This document shows, one piece after another, positions 1 to 8,522 of a stretch of DNA of 64,000 nucleotides. Every line of letters begins with the position of its first letter. Position 1 is the stretch's first letter. The position numbers were made by a program, and so were the translations under genes. Below the pieces are notes generated by a model that saw nothing but the letters and a program-made list of their open reading frames with translations, ran no database searches and was not told the DNA's origin. Source of the stretch: Polaromonas sp. YR568 (lineage in GTDB: Bacteria > Pseudomonadota > Gammaproteobacteria > Burkholderiales > Burkholderiaceae_C); assembly GCF_900116715.1 (NCBI RefSeq), contig NZ_FPBM01000003.1, forward strand, positions 434,001 to 498,000, in the 5' to 3' direction.

Positions 1-1338
1 ACGCAGTTCTGGGTGGCCGGCGTGGCCACGCTGCTGTGCATTGCCGTGATCGCCGACGTCATGACGCCCGCGCTGCTGCTGGCGCTCACCTTCGCCAACG
101 GCGTGGGCCTGGCGATGCGCTGGCCGGTGTTCTCGGCCATCGTGCCCGAGCTGGTGCCGCGCGTGCAGTTGCCGGCGGCGCTGGCGCTCAATGGCGTGTC
201 GATGAACGCCTCGCGCATCGTCGGCCCGCTGGTGGCCGGCGCGCTGATCGCCGGCGCCGGCACTGAATACGTCTTCGTGCTCAACGCAGTGCTGTCGGTC
301 ATTTCCGGCTTTGTCATCATGCGCTGGCGGCGCGATCACGCCCCCAGCCCGCTGGGCCGCGAGCGCCTGATCAGCGCCATGCGTGTGGGCCTGCAGTACG
401 TCAGCCAGTCGGCGCGCCTGCGTGCGGTGCTGCTGCGCATTTCCATCTTCTTTTTTCATTCCACCGCCCTGCTGGCCATGCTGCCGCTGGTGGCGCGCGG
501 TCTGCATGGCGGCGGCGGTGACGCCGGCACCTTCACCCTGCTGCTGGCCTCCATGGGCGCGGGCGCTATCGTCGCGGCGCTGAACCTGCCGCGCCTGCGC
601 CAGATGATGCCGCGCGACGTGCTGGTGATGCGCGCCACGCTGCTGCAATCGGCGTCCACCGCCGTCATGGCCTTTGCGCCCAATGTGTATGTGGCCGTGC
701 CGGCCATGGTGCTCAATGGCATGGCATGGATCACCTGCGCCAATTCACTCAGCGTGTCGGCACAACTGGCGCTACCCGACTGGGTGCGGGCACGCGGCAT
801 GTCGATGTACCAGATGGCCATCATGGGCGCCAGCGCCGCAGGCGCCGCGATCTGGGGCCATGCGGCCACCTTGACCAGCGTGCCGACCGGCCTGTTGATG
901 GCCGCCGGCAGCGGTGCGGTGGTCATGCTGGTGGCGCAATACTTTGTGTCAGATCTCAGCATCGAGGAAGACCTGACGCCCTCGCGCCAGTTCAAGGCGC
1001 CAGTGACCGACGAACCACCCGGCATCGGCCGCGTGGTGGTGACCATCCACTACCAGATCGACCCGGCCCGCGCAGACGGTTTCCGCGCCGTGATGCAGGA
1101 AAGCCGCCGCAGCCGCCTGCGCCAGGGTGCGCTCGAATGGGAATTGCTGCGCGACGTCAACAAACCCGGCCACTATGTCGAGCAGATCATTGATGAGTCA
1201 TGGACAGAACACCTGCGCCGCTTTGACCGCGTAACGGCCAGCGATGTGGCGTTGCGTGAGCGCAAGCTGGCGTTTCACATCGGCGACGAGCCACCGGTGG
1301 TGACTCGTAGCGTAGTGGACAGTTTGACGCGGGCTTAG
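1..1338 (+). CDS. MFS exporter, EntS/MFS_3 type (5' end outside window)
   Basis: The frame is open from base 1, so the gene starts upstream; 445 residues are visible. About the first 315 are alternating hydrophobic helices of a major facilitator, with a [12 protein letters not shown] segment and basic cytoplasmic loops. After the last helix comes a soluble tail of about 110 residues ([12 protein letters not shown] onward) that looks like an antibiotic-biosynthesis-monooxygenase-type fold, a combination known from the MFS_3/DUF894 family. That family exports small molecules such as siderophores; the substrate here is unknown. The stop overlaps the stop of the convergent queC by a few bases. 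Family call is firm, substrate is not. Confidence 0.85.
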   Translation, partial: TQFWVAGVATLLCIAVIADVMTPALLLALTFANGVGLAMRWPVFSAIVPELVPRVQLPAALALNGVSMNASRIVGPLVAGALIAGAGTEYVFVLNAVLSVISGFVIMRWRRDHAPSPLGRERLISAMRVGLQYVSQSARLRAVLLRISIFFFHSTALLAMLPLVARGLHGGGGDAGTFTLLLASMGAGAIVAALNLPRLRQMMPRDVLVMRATLLQSASTAVMAFAPNVYVAVPAMVLNGMAWITCANSLSVSAQLALPDWVRARGMSMYQMAIMGASAAGAAIWGHAATLTSVPTGLLMAAGSGAVVMLVAQYFVSDLSIEEDLTPSRQFKAPVTDEPPGIGRVVVTIHYQIDPARADGFRAVMQESRRSRLRQGALEWELLRDVNKPGHYVEQIIDESWTEHLRRFDRVTASDVALRERKLAFHIGDEPPVVTRSVVDSLTRA

Positions 1339-2054
1339 CCCGCTGCGTACCGGTCGTATCCCCGGGCCCGCAACTCACATGCCGGGCAAGTCCCGCAGCC
1401 ATAACCCCAGGCATGTCGGTGCACACGATCACCCAGGTAACAGGTATGCGTATGCTCCACGATCAGGTTCACCAGCGCCTCGCCGCCATTGGACTTACCG
1501 GACTTCTCACCAATGTCATGCGCCAGCCGCCAGGTGTCGGCCTTGTCTATCCACATCAGCGGCGTCTCGATCAGGAAACGCTTGTCCATGCCCAGCGACA
1601 GCGCCAGCTGCATGGCCTTCATGGTGTCGTCGCGGCAATCCGGGTAGCCCGAGAAATCGGTTTCACATACGCCAGTCACCAGCACCTGCAAGTCGCGCCG
1701 ATAAGCCAAAGCAGCGGCCAGCGTGAGGAAAAGCAGGTTGCGCCCCGGCACAAAAGTATTCGGCAGCCCTGAGCTTTCCATCTTGAAAGCCACGTCGCGC
1801 GTGAGCGAGGTGTCGCTGACCTGGCCCAGCACCGCCAGGTCCAGCAAATGGTCTTCACCGATCTTGTGGGCCCACTGCGGAAACTGCGCCTTGATTTCGC
1901 GCAGCACGTTCAGCCGCGCATCCAGCTCGACCTTGTGCCGCTGGCCGTAGTCAAAGGCCACGGTCTCGACGCGTTCGTATTTGGACAGCGCCAGCGCCAG
2001 GCAGGTGGTGGAGTCCTGGCCGCCGGAAAATAAAACAAGTGCGGAAGTGTGCAT
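1335..2054 (-). CDS. queC: 7-cyano-7-deazaguanine synthase QueC
   Basis: 239 residues, normal for QueC. It converts 7-carboxy-7-deazaguanine, ammonia and ATP to preQ0 in queuosine tRNA modification. The N-terminal PP-loop SGGQDS is at residues 10-15, followed by FDYGQRH. Near the C-terminus are the zinc-ligand cysteines of the family (HTCYLGD, then CGTCPAC). A GAAGG Shine-Dalgarno lies about 9 bases before the ATG. It sits 21 bp downstream of the FAH-family gene on the same strand and may share its transcript. No other queuosine genes are in the window. Confidence 0.95.
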   Translation of the reverse strand: MHTSALVLFSGGQDSTTCLALALSKYERVETVAFDYGQRHKVELDARLNVLREIKAQFPQWAHKIGEDHLLDLAVLGQVSDTSLTRDVAFKMESSGLPNTFVPGRNLLFLTLAAALAYRRDLQVLVTGVCETDFSGYPDCRDDTMKAMQLALSLGMDKRFLIETPLMWIDKADTWRLAHDIGEKSGKSNGGEALVNLIVEHTHTCYLGDRVHRHAWGYGCGTCPACELRARGYDRYAAG

Positions 2055-2075
2055 GGTCTAAACCTTCAACATGCC

Positions 2076-3254
2076 TTAAAGCAGTCCACGCTTGGCCAGG
2101 CTTTTCATCAGCGCCGAGATACCAAAGGTCCAGGGCGCGGCCTTGTCGGATGTCGTCACGCTATTGACCAGGCTGCCCAGCTGCGGCGTGGCCACCGTCA
2201 CGATATCGCCCACCACATGGGTAAAGCCCTGGCCGGGGCCGTGGCGGTCTTGTGTGGGCGCAAACATGGTGCCCAAAAACAGCATGAAGCCGTCGGGGTA
2301 CTGGTGGTTAGCGCCTATGGCCTGGGCCACCAGGTCCAGCGGGTCGCGGCTGATCTTGCTCAGCGAGCTGCCGCCCTTCATCACAAAACCCTCGGGGCCC
2401 GTTACGGTAATGCTCAGGTCGCTTTTGCGCACATCGTCGATGGTGAAGTGTTCATCGAGCAGGCGGATAAAGGGGCCGATGGCGCAAGAAGCATTGTTGT
2501 CTTTGGCCTTGCCCAGCAGCAGCGCGCTGCGCCCTTCAAAGTCGCGCAGGTTCACATCGTTGCCCAGCGCAGCGCCCACCGTCTCGCCGCGCGAGTTCAC
2601 GGCCAGCACGATTTCGGGCTCGGGGTTGTTCCAGTGGCTGTGCGGGTGTATGCCGACTTCGGCGCCGGTGCCGACCGCGCTCATGGGCTGGCTCTTGGTA
2701 AAAATTTCCGCGTCGGGGCCAATGCCCACTTCCAGGTATTGCGACCACATGTCTTTGGCGATCAGCACGTCTTTGAGTTTGGCGGCTTCGGGCGAGCCCG
2801 GTTTAACGCTGCCGAGGTTCTCGCCGATCACGGCGACCACCGCCTTGCGCACGTCCTCGGCCTTGCTGGCGTCGCCGCCGGCCTGCTCTTCAATCACACG
2901 CTCCAGCATGGACTCCACAAAAGTCACGCCGGACGCTTTCAGCGCCTGCAAATCGCAGGGCGCCAGCAACCATGGCAGCGCCGGCTTGTGCGCGCCCGCT
3001 TCGGAATTGGCCAGCACCTCGGCCGTGCCCGCCAGGCGCGGCAGCGAAGGCGCGGCGGCACGAACCACCTTGGCCACGCCGGGCAATTCGAGCAACTGGC
3101 TGGCGGTGGGCGCCACCGCCGACAGGTCAAACACGCCCTCGGGCTTGACCAGCGCCAGCACAGGGCCAGTGCCCTCCACCCACACCCGGCCTATCAGCAA
3201 GGCGTTGGCGGCATCAACAGGCAAGGCGGAAGCAAGGCTCAGTGAGTTTTTCAT
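2076..3254 (-). CDS. Fumarylacetoacetate hydrolase (FAH) family protein
   Basis: 392 residues when started at the ATG at 3254 (MKNSLSLAS); a longer open frame runs upstream but crosses the divergent promoter region. The C-terminal half carries the FAH-fold signature: PEIVLAVNSRGE, GNDVNLRDFEGRSALLLGKAK with the family's acidic metal ligands, and a C-terminal VVGDIVTVATP segment. The length and the N-terminal extension resemble the 2-keto-3-deoxy-sugar-acid dehydratase (AraD1-like) branch more than true fumarylacetoacetase, but the substrate cannot be read from sequence. It is divergent from a second FAH-superfamily gene, suggesting a shared ketoacid pathway. Cytoplasmic. Confidence 0.85.
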   Translation of the reverse strand: MKNSLSLASALPVDAANALLIGRVWVEGTGPVLALVKPEGVFDLSAVAPTASQLLELPGVAKVVRAAAPSLPRLAGTAEVLANSEAGAHKPALPWLLAPCDLQALKASGVTFVESMLERVIEEQAGGDASKAEDVRKAVVAVIGENLGSVKPGSPEAAKLKDVLIAKDMWSQYLEVGIGPDAEIFTKSQPMSAVGTGAEVGIHPHSHWNNPEPEIVLAVNSRGETVGAALGNDVNLRDFEGRSALLLGKAKDNNASCAIGPFIRLLDEHFTIDDVRKSDLSITVTGPEGFVMKGGSSLSKISRDPLDLVAQAIGANHQYPDGFMLFLGTMFAPTQDRHGPGQGFTHVVGDIVTVATPQLGSLVNSVTTSDKAAPWTFGISALMKSLAKRGLL

Positions 3255-3402
3255 GTGATGGAATGTGGTGAAAGAGCGCCCGCCAAGGGAGCAGAACGCA
3301 CAAAATCGGGTGGAAGCCGCCAATACTACAGGGAGTGCAGAAATGCGGCCAAACCCATCGTCCGCAGCCACCCACCTACCCTTCACCACAGAATTTTTCA
3401 CC

Positions 3403-4170
3403 ATGCCCACTAGCCAGGAACAGCACATACAAGCAGCTACTGAACTCATCGCCAGGCGAAAGTCCGGCCAACAGGGCCCGCGCCTGCCCGAAGCCCTGAG
3501 GCCGCTGGACCTGGAAGCCGGCTGGCAGGTGCAGCAGGAAGTCACCCGCCAGTTGGCCCAGCCCGTGGGCGGCTGGAAGGCCTCCGTGCCCCGTACCGGC
3601 AAGCTGCCGGCCGCGCCCATCTACCTGCCCACCCTCAGCCGCGAGGCGGTCTGCGCGGTGGCCTTTCCCGCCGGCGCCGATACGGTGAAGGTCGAGCCCG
3701 AGCTGGCGTTTGTGCTGGCCAGGGATTTGCCCCCGCGCGACCAGCCGTACAGCGAAGCCGAGGTGGATGCAGCCGTGGGCGCCGTCCACGCCGCGCTGGA
3801 GATCTGCGCCAGCCGCTACACCGACCACAGCGGCCTGCCCTTTGCCGAGCTGCTGGCCGACGGTATCGTCAACAACGGCCTGTGGCTGGGGCCTGAACTG
3901 GGCGCGGCGGATGTAGCGGCGTTTGCGCTGAGCTGGCAAGTCGAGGGAAGCGACCTGCAAACGGCCGACGCACGCCACCCCGACGGCCACCCGCGCGCGC
4001 CGCTCTACTGGCTGGCCAACTTTCTTCGCGAACGCGGCATGGGCCTGAAGGCCGGGCAGGCGGTCATCACGGGCTCTTACGCCGGCTTGCTGACACTGCC
4101 CATGGGAAAGCGCACCCGGTTTGACTACGCGGGCCTGGCCCGGTTTGAGGTCGAATTCCGCAGCCAATAA
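3403..4170 (+). CDS. 2-keto-4-pentenoate hydratase-like protein (FAH superfamily)
   Basis: 255 residues from the ATG at 3403 (MPTSQEQHIQAA), giving the usual length of the MhpD/HpcG hydratases. Recognisable segments are GWKASVPRTG, VEPELAFVLARDLP with the paired acidic metal ligands, AALEICASRY, LLADGIVNNG and a terminal AGQAVITGSYAG. Family members hydrate 2-hydroxy-dienoates to 4-hydroxy-2-ketoacids in aromatic meta-cleavage; no ring-cleavage genes adjoin it, so the substrate is open. It is divergent from the FAH gene across 148 bp and upstream of a PEP-mutase-like lyase on the same strand. Confidence 0.85.
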   Translation: MPTSQEQHIQAATELIARRKSGQQGPRLPEALRPLDLEAGWQVQQEVTRQLAQPVGGWKASVPRTGKLPAAPIYLPTLSREAVCAVAFPAGADTVKVEPELAFVLARDLPPRDQPYSEAEVDAAVGAVHAALEICASRYTDHSGLPFAELLADGIVNNGLWLGPELGAADVAAFALSWQVEGSDLQTADARHPDGHPRAPLYWLANFLRERGMGLKAGQAVITGSYAGLLTLPMGKRTRFDYAGLARFEVEFRSQ

Positions 4171-4296
4171 CCGTCAAGGCGGCTATATAGGACAGCATTG
4201 GTCCGGAAGCGGCCGGCGGCTTCAGTCCGGCTTGCTAAGCTGTGCGGCTCATCCATTTTTCAGCCTCCCCAATCCAGCCACAACAACGGAGCCGCC

Positions 4297-5103
4297 ATGC
4301 AAACCCTTCACCACCAGCAGTTCGCCCAACTCCACCAGGCGCCGCACGGCATCCTGCTGCTGCCCAATGCCTGGGACGCCGCCAGCGCGAAGATTTTTGA
4401 AGCCTCCGGCGCCCCTGCCGTGGCCACCAGCAGCGCCTCGCTTGCCTGGGCCTGTGGTTATGCAGACGGCGGCGCCTTGCCGCCCGACGAGCTGCTGGAC
4501 GCCGTCGCCCGCATCACCCGCGTTTTAAAAGTGCCGCTGACGGTCGACATGGAAGACGGCTACAGCGACAGCCCCGCCGAAGTGGGCCGCCTGGCCGCCG
4601 AGCTGGCCGCCGTGGGCGCCGCAGGCATCAACCTGGAAGACGGCAGCGCCGCTCCGGCCCTGCTGGCCGACAAGATCAAGGCCATACGCAGCGCACTCAA
4701 AAGCACACCGCTGTTTATCAATGCCCGCACCGACGTCTACCTGCGCAAGCTCAAAGTCGAGGGCACGCCCGCCCAGGCCAGCATTGCCCGCCTCAAGCTC
4801 TACCAGCAGGCCGGTGCGGACGGCGCCTTTGTGCCCGGCCTCACGGCTTTGCCTGAGGTCACCGAAATCAGCGCCGGCATGACGATGCCGCTGAACGTGA
4901 TGGCCATGCCCGGGCTGCCGGCCATCGCCGCGCTGCAAGCGGCCGGCGCGCGCCGGGTCAGCGTAGGCCCCGCGCCTTTCCAGGTGGCCTATGGACATGC
5001 CCGGACCAGTATCGAGGCCTTGCTCAAGCAAGACCTGTCACCACTGCTGGGGGCCAAGCTGGACTATTCGGCGATGAACACCCTGCTGAGCGCGCCACGG
5101 TAA
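4297..5103 (+). CDS. Isocitrate lyase/PEP mutase family protein
   Basis: 268 residues from the ATG at 4297. The protein has the ICL/PEPM barrel motifs: LLLPNAWDAASAKIFE near the N-terminus, the metal-binding DMEDGYSD, INLEDG, FINARTDVYL, and a late VMAMPGLPAI strand. Members act as C-C or C-P lyases on 2-hydroxy or 2-oxo acids (methylisocitrate lyase, oxaloacetate decarboxylase, phosphonopyruvate enzymes). The KKCGH catalytic motif of true isocitrate lyase is absent, so this belongs to the small single-domain branch of uncertain substrate. It ends at a strong intrinsic terminator 29 bp downstream. An earlier in-frame start at 4198 is less likely. Confidence 0.85.
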   Translation: MQTLHHQQFAQLHQAPHGILLLPNAWDAASAKIFEASGAPAVATSSASLAWACGYADGGALPPDELLDAVARITRVLKVPLTVDMEDGYSDSPAEVGRLAAELAAVGAAGINLEDGSAAPALLADKIKAIRSALKSTPLFINARTDVYLRKLKVEGTPAQASIARLKLYQQAGADGAFVPGLTALPEVTEISAGMTMPLNVMAMPGLPAIAALQAAGARRVSVGPAPFQVAYGHARTSIEALLKQDLSPLLGAKLDYSAMNTLLSAPR

Positions 5104-5131
5104 AACACAGCCCTCCGCAGTTACCCTGCCG

Positions 5132-5170
5132 TCGCCTGAATCTCCCGGGATTCAGGCGATTTTTCGTTTT
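5132..5170 (+). terminator. Rho-independent terminator after the lyase gene
   Basis: An 11-bp perfect stem, TCGCCTGAATC (5132-5142) with GATTCAGGCGA (5149-5159), closes a 6-base loop and is followed by TTTTTCGTTTT. It begins 28 bases after the stop at 5103 and separates this gene from the ECF41 module. Confidence 0.93.
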
Positions 5171-5193
5171 ATTTGCGTGTTTTTGGAGGATGG

Positions 5194-5220
5194 CGTCACA
5201 AACGCCAATGCTGGATCGTC
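5194..5220 (+). promoter_or_regulatory. Probable ECF41-type sigma promoter
   Basis: CGTCACA (5194-5200), 16 bases, then CGTC (5217-5220). From memory, published ECF41 target promoters read TGTCACA, about 16 bases, CGTC, so this differs at one position. It lies about 48 bases before the ATG of the AhpD-like gene, leaving a plausible 5' UTR, and just after the terminator. The sigma factor is the second gene downstream, so this is the expected autoregulated promoter of the module. Confidence 0.7.
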
Positions 5221-5267
5221 AATACAGTGTGACACCCAGTTTTTCAACACTCTTTAAAGGAAACACC

Positions 5268-5717
5268 ATGACTGCTACCGCTAGCTCCGCCAACACCGCC
5301 CCCGTCCGCATCGACCTCGCCATCCCCGAGGTCTTCCCCGCGCTGCTCAAAGTCAGCGAAACCATCGCGGCCCAGGGCCTGGACAAAAAACTTCAGCACC
5401 TGATTCACCTGCGCGCCTCACAAATCAACGGCTGCGCCTTCTGCGTGAAGATGCACCTGCGTGAAGCCCGTGAAGACGGCGAAACGCAAGACAGGCTGGA
5501 CCGCATCGTCGTCTGGGCCCACGTCAGCGACTTCACCGAAGCCGAAAAAGCCGCTCTGGCCTGGACCGAAGCGCTGACCACGCTCGACCACAAGACCGAT
5601 TACGCCAGCCTGCGCGGCCGTCTGCGTGCCTCGTTCACCGACAAGGAAATCGGCGCGCTGACCGCTAACGTCGGCCAGATCAACCTCTGGAACCGCATCC
5701 AGGTCTCGGCACACTAA
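5268..5717 (+). CDS. Carboxymuconolactone decarboxylase-family (AhpD-like) protein
   Basis: 149 residues from the ATG at 5268, which has an AAAGGA Shine-Dalgarno; the longer frame from 5190 would start inside the promoter. The AhpD-like redox motif CAFCVKMH follows RASQINGC, and EKAALAWTEALT is typical of the alkylhydroperoxidase-like branch. Such proteins reduce peroxides through the Cys pair and a nearby His, without decarboxylase activity. It is the first gene of the ECF41 module, 21 bp before the sigma factor; CMD-family proteins are among the classical partners of ECF41 sigma factors. Confidence 0.9.
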   Translation: MTATASSANTAPVRIDLAIPEVFPALLKVSETIAAQGLDKKLQHLIHLRASQINGCAFCVKMHLREAREDGETQDRLDRIVVWAHVSDFTEAEKAALAWTEALTTLDHKTDYASLRGRLRASFTDKEIGALTANVGQINLWNRIQVSAH

Positions 5718-5738
5718 GTCAGGTTAGGCGTACACACC

Positions 5739-6635
5739 ATGACCACCATCGACCCCACCGCCGCATTTGAAGAAAGGCGCAGGCATTTGTTCGGCCTGGC
5801 CTACCGCATCCTCGGCTCGCGGGCCGATGCTGAAGACGCCGTGCAAGACGTCTTTATCAAATGGCTGGCCGCCGACCACGCAAGCATCGCCACACCCGCC
5901 GCCTGGCTCACCGCCATCTGCACGCGGCATTGCATAGACATGCTGCGCGACGCGCAGCGCAGCCGGGTCGACTATGTCGGCACCTGGCTGCCCGAACCGA
6001 TTCACACACAGACAGAAGACACGCCCGAAACACATGCGCTGCTGGCCTCATCGCTGAGCATGGCCTTCCTGCTACTGCTCGAACGCCTCACGCCCAAAGA
6101 GCGCGCGGCCTACCTGTTGCACGAAATCTTTGAAACGCCCTACGCCGAAGTGGCCGAAATGCTGGACATGGAAGAGGCCGCCTGCCGCAAGCTGGTCTCG
6201 CGCGCCAGCACCAACATTGCCCAGGGCAAGGTGCGGCACGTGACGGCGCCCAAGGTGCAGGACGACCTGCTCATCGCCTTTCGCGAAGCCATCACCGCCG
6301 GCAGCACCGAGGCGCTGGCCAGCCTGCTCTCAGACGACATCGCCGTGTGCGCCGACAGCGGTGGCAAGGTGGCGTCCTTCGAAGGTGTGGTGCAGGGCAA
6401 GGGCAGTGTGCTCACCCTCATCGCCACCCAGCTGGCCCAATACTGGGCCGCCTACGAATGGCTACCCTGCGAGATCAACGGTGGCCGCGCCATCCAGCTG
6501 CGCACGAGCACCGGCGAGATCGCCGCGGCCATCACCTTTGCCTACAACGACGCAGGCAAGGCCACCAACATCTACGTCATGCGCAACCCCGACAAGCTCG
6601 ACGGGCTGGCCTTTGGCCCGGAGGCACTGGCATGA
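5739..6635 (+). CDS. ECF41-family RNA polymerase sigma factor with SnoaL-like tail
   Basis: 298 residues. Region sigma2 covers about residues 5-75 (AFEERRRHLFGLAYRILGSRADAEDAVQD) and sigma4 about 105-160 (LTPKERAAYLLHEIFETPYAEVAEMLDMEEAACRKLVSRA). Between them is the ECF41 linker motif WLPEP. After sigma4 is a tail of about 115 residues with a SnoaL/NTF2-like fold that ends in NPDKL, the ECF41 hallmark; the usual DGGGK appears here as DSGGK. In ECF41 there is no anti-sigma factor: the tail itself modulates activity. The last codons overlap the following MFS start in an ATGA, implying translational coupling. Confidence 0.93.
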   Translation: MTTIDPTAAFEERRRHLFGLAYRILGSRADAEDAVQDVFIKWLAADHASIATPAAWLTAICTRHCIDMLRDAQRSRVDYVGTWLPEPIHTQTEDTPETHALLASSLSMAFLLLLERLTPKERAAYLLHEIFETPYAEVAEMLDMEEAACRKLVSRASTNIAQGKVRHVTAPKVQDDLLIAFREAITAGSTEALASLLSDDIAVCADSGGKVASFEGVVQGKGSVLTLIATQLAQYWAAYEWLPCEINGGRAIQLRTSTGEIAAAITFAYNDAGKATNIYVMRNPDKLDGLAFGPEALA

Positions 6636-8004
6636 ACACCTCTTCACGCAACACTTCAAACAGCACGCCCACCGGCTGGGCAGCGCTGCTGACCGGTGTC
6701 AACGCCATCCGCACGCTGGCCCTGGTCGGCGGCGTGGCCCTGCATGCCATCAACCTCTACATCGGCACCACCATCCTGCCGTCGGTCGTGCGCGACATCG
6801 GCGGGCTGGAGTACTACGCCTGGAACACCGCGCTCTTTGTGGTCGCGTCCATCATCAGCGCCGCCATCGCCACACAGGTGCTGGGCAAACTCGGGCCGCG
6901 CTTTGCCTATGTGCTGGGCGCCGCAATCTTTGCCACGGGCTCGCTGGCCTGCGCGCTGGCGCCTTCCATGCCCGTCATGCTGGCCGGGCGCGTAGTGCAG
7001 GGCTTTGGCGGCGGCCTGCTGCTGGCCCTGCCCTACGCCATGATCCGCCTGCTGTATGACGAGGCCTTGTGGTCCCGCGCCATCGGCCTGCTGTCGGGCA
7101 TGTGGGGCGTGGCCACGCTGGTTGGGCCTGCCATAGGCGGTGTGTTCGCCCAGATGGACGCCTGGCGCTGGGCCTTTGGCGCGCTGATTCCGGCAGCGGC
7201 GCTGTTCACGGTGCTGGCTGTGTGTGTGATTCCGCGTCGCAACACCGTGCAGAGTCAATCTTCACCGGTGGCGTGGGCGCAGCGGTGGCACTCAGCGCCT
7301 TGCTGGTCATCATCGACAAGCGCGCCGCCAACCGCTTGCTGCCCCGCGATGCCTTTCGCCCCGGCGCCATGGGTGCGCTCTACCTGGCGATGGGCCTGCT
7401 GGGGATGACGGTCACATCCACCGAGATTTTTTCGCCGCTGTTCTTTCAGGTCCTGCATGCGCAGACACCCCTGGTATCCGGCTACCTCGCCGCCATCATG
7501 TCGGCAGGCTGGACGCTGGGCTCACTCATCAGCTCCAGCGCGGGCGGCAACCGGGCCAGGCTGGCCATTCGCATTGCACCGGTACTGGCACTCTCAGGCC
7601 TGGTCGGTATGGCGTTTCTGATGCCCGCACCCAGCAACGGCGGCTGGCAAGTGCTGGCGCCGATCTGCATCGCCATGGTGGCCGTGGGCTTTGCCGTCGG
7701 CATCGCCTGGCCGCACCTGAGCACCCGCGTGCTGCAGATTGCGCCAGCGGGTGAAGAAGACCTGGCGGCCTCGTCCATCATGACGGTAGAGCTGTTTGCC
7801 ACTGCCATGGGCGCCGCACTGGCCGGCATGCTGGCCAACCTCGGCGGCCTGACCAGCCCCGGCGGCGTACCCGGAACTTCGGGTGCAGCGCAATGGCTGT
7901 TCGCCGTGTTCGCCATAGCGCCCGCGCTGTGCCTGCTGACCTCGCGGCAAACCGCAAAGTCAGACGCCCCCGCCATCAGGCAGACGGCCAGCAACGCCGC
8001 ATAA
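6632..8004 (+). pseudogene. Frameshifted MFS transporter in the ECF41 operon
   Basis: The ATG at 6632 overlaps the sigma stop. The first frame encodes a convincing six-helix N-terminal half (TILPSVVRDIGG, GRVVQGFGGGLL, PAIGGVFAQMDAWRWAF, up to CVIPRRN). Around 7245-7262 the reading shifts by one frame, and the remainder (VALSALLVIIDKRAANRLLPRDAF to RQTASNAA) continues in another frame to 8004. The junction lacks the hydrophobic helix normally found between these two segments, so an internal deletion that broke the frame is more likely than a single-base error. Either product alone should be a non-functional half transporter. A programmed shift is not suggested by any slippery run at the junction. 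Confidence 0.8.
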
Positions 8005-8014
8005 AACGTAAGGC

Positions 8015-8053
8015 GTGAAAAAGCCGGCGCACCCGCAAAGGGTGCACCGGCTT
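8015..8053 (-). terminator. Rho-independent terminator of the doxX-like gene
   Basis: On the minus strand a 14-bp stem with one mismatch (8040-8053 pairing with 8021-8034, built on GCCGGTGCACCC) has a 5-base loop and is followed by TTTTTC. It lies 16 bases beyond the stop at 8069. It also sits just past the end of the plus-strand MFS pseudogene and may act in both directions. Confidence 0.85.
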
Positions 8054-8068
8054 GAATCGACGTCTGGC

Positions 8069-8473
8069 TTACTTGCGCGAACGAAGCGCGTCCACGCTCC
8101 AGGCGCCGCCGCCGGCTGCGGCGAAAAACAAAAAGACAAAGCAGAACAGCACAGCCGACTCGCCGCCGTTCAGCATAGGGGAGAGGAAAAAGCCTTTGGA
8201 CGCATGGCCGATGAAATAGGCAAATGCCAGCAGGCCCGACAGCACAAAAGCCACAGGGCGGGTGAACAAACCAATCAACAGCAACGCGCCGCCAAAGAGT
8301 TCCAGAATGCCGGCCGCGCCCAGCATGGACATCACCTGCAGGTTGTCGAAATAGGCCACATGGGGAAAGCCCAGCAGCTTGGCCATGCCATGCTGAATAA
8401 GCAAATAAGCAGAAACAATGCGAAGCACCGACAGTGCGCGTGAAGTCAATTGAGCATTCTGGGCAAAAGCCAT
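8069..8473 (-). CDS. DoxX family membrane protein
   Basis: 134 residues from the ATG at 8473, preceded by GGAGGG. Four hydrophobic helices are visible, with the DoxX hallmarks LRIVSAYLLIQHGMAKLLGFP at the start, then GILELFGGALLLIGLFTRPVA and LAFAYFIGHASKGFFLSPMLNGGE. DoxX proteins are small inner-membrane proteins linked to oxidative stress and respiratory chemistry; specific activity is unknown. It stands alone, 49 bp downstream of the LysR gene on the same strand. Confidence 0.9.
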   Translation of the reverse strand: MAFAQNAQLTSRALSVLRIVSAYLLIQHGMAKLLGFPHVAYFDNLQVMSMLGAAGILELFGGALLLIGLFTRPVAFVLSGLLAFAYFIGHASKGFFLSPMLNGGESAVLFCFVFLFFAAAGGGAWSVDALRSRK

Positions 8474-8522
8474 GAGGTTCCCTCCGTTAAAAGGGTGTCT
8501 GAGAGGCTTGCCCTGAAAAAGT

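Noticed and set aside
456..1046. 196-codon minus-strand frame inside the MFS gene
   Set aside because: Fully antisense to the convincing MFS coding sequence; composition typical of a GC-rich shadow frame.
2049..3245. 398-codon plus-strand frame opposite the FAH-family gene
   Set aside because: Low-complexity His/Gln/Arg-rich translation with no domain; mirror of the real minus-strand gene.
5190..5267. N-terminal extension of the AhpD-like gene from 5190
   Set aside because: It would start inside the terminator/promoter region; the ATG at 5268 has a good ribosome site and gives family length.
6632..8004. Programmed ribosomal frameshift in the MFS gene
   Set aside because: No slippery heptamer or downstream structure at the junction, and a helix is missing, so deletion is the better explanation.
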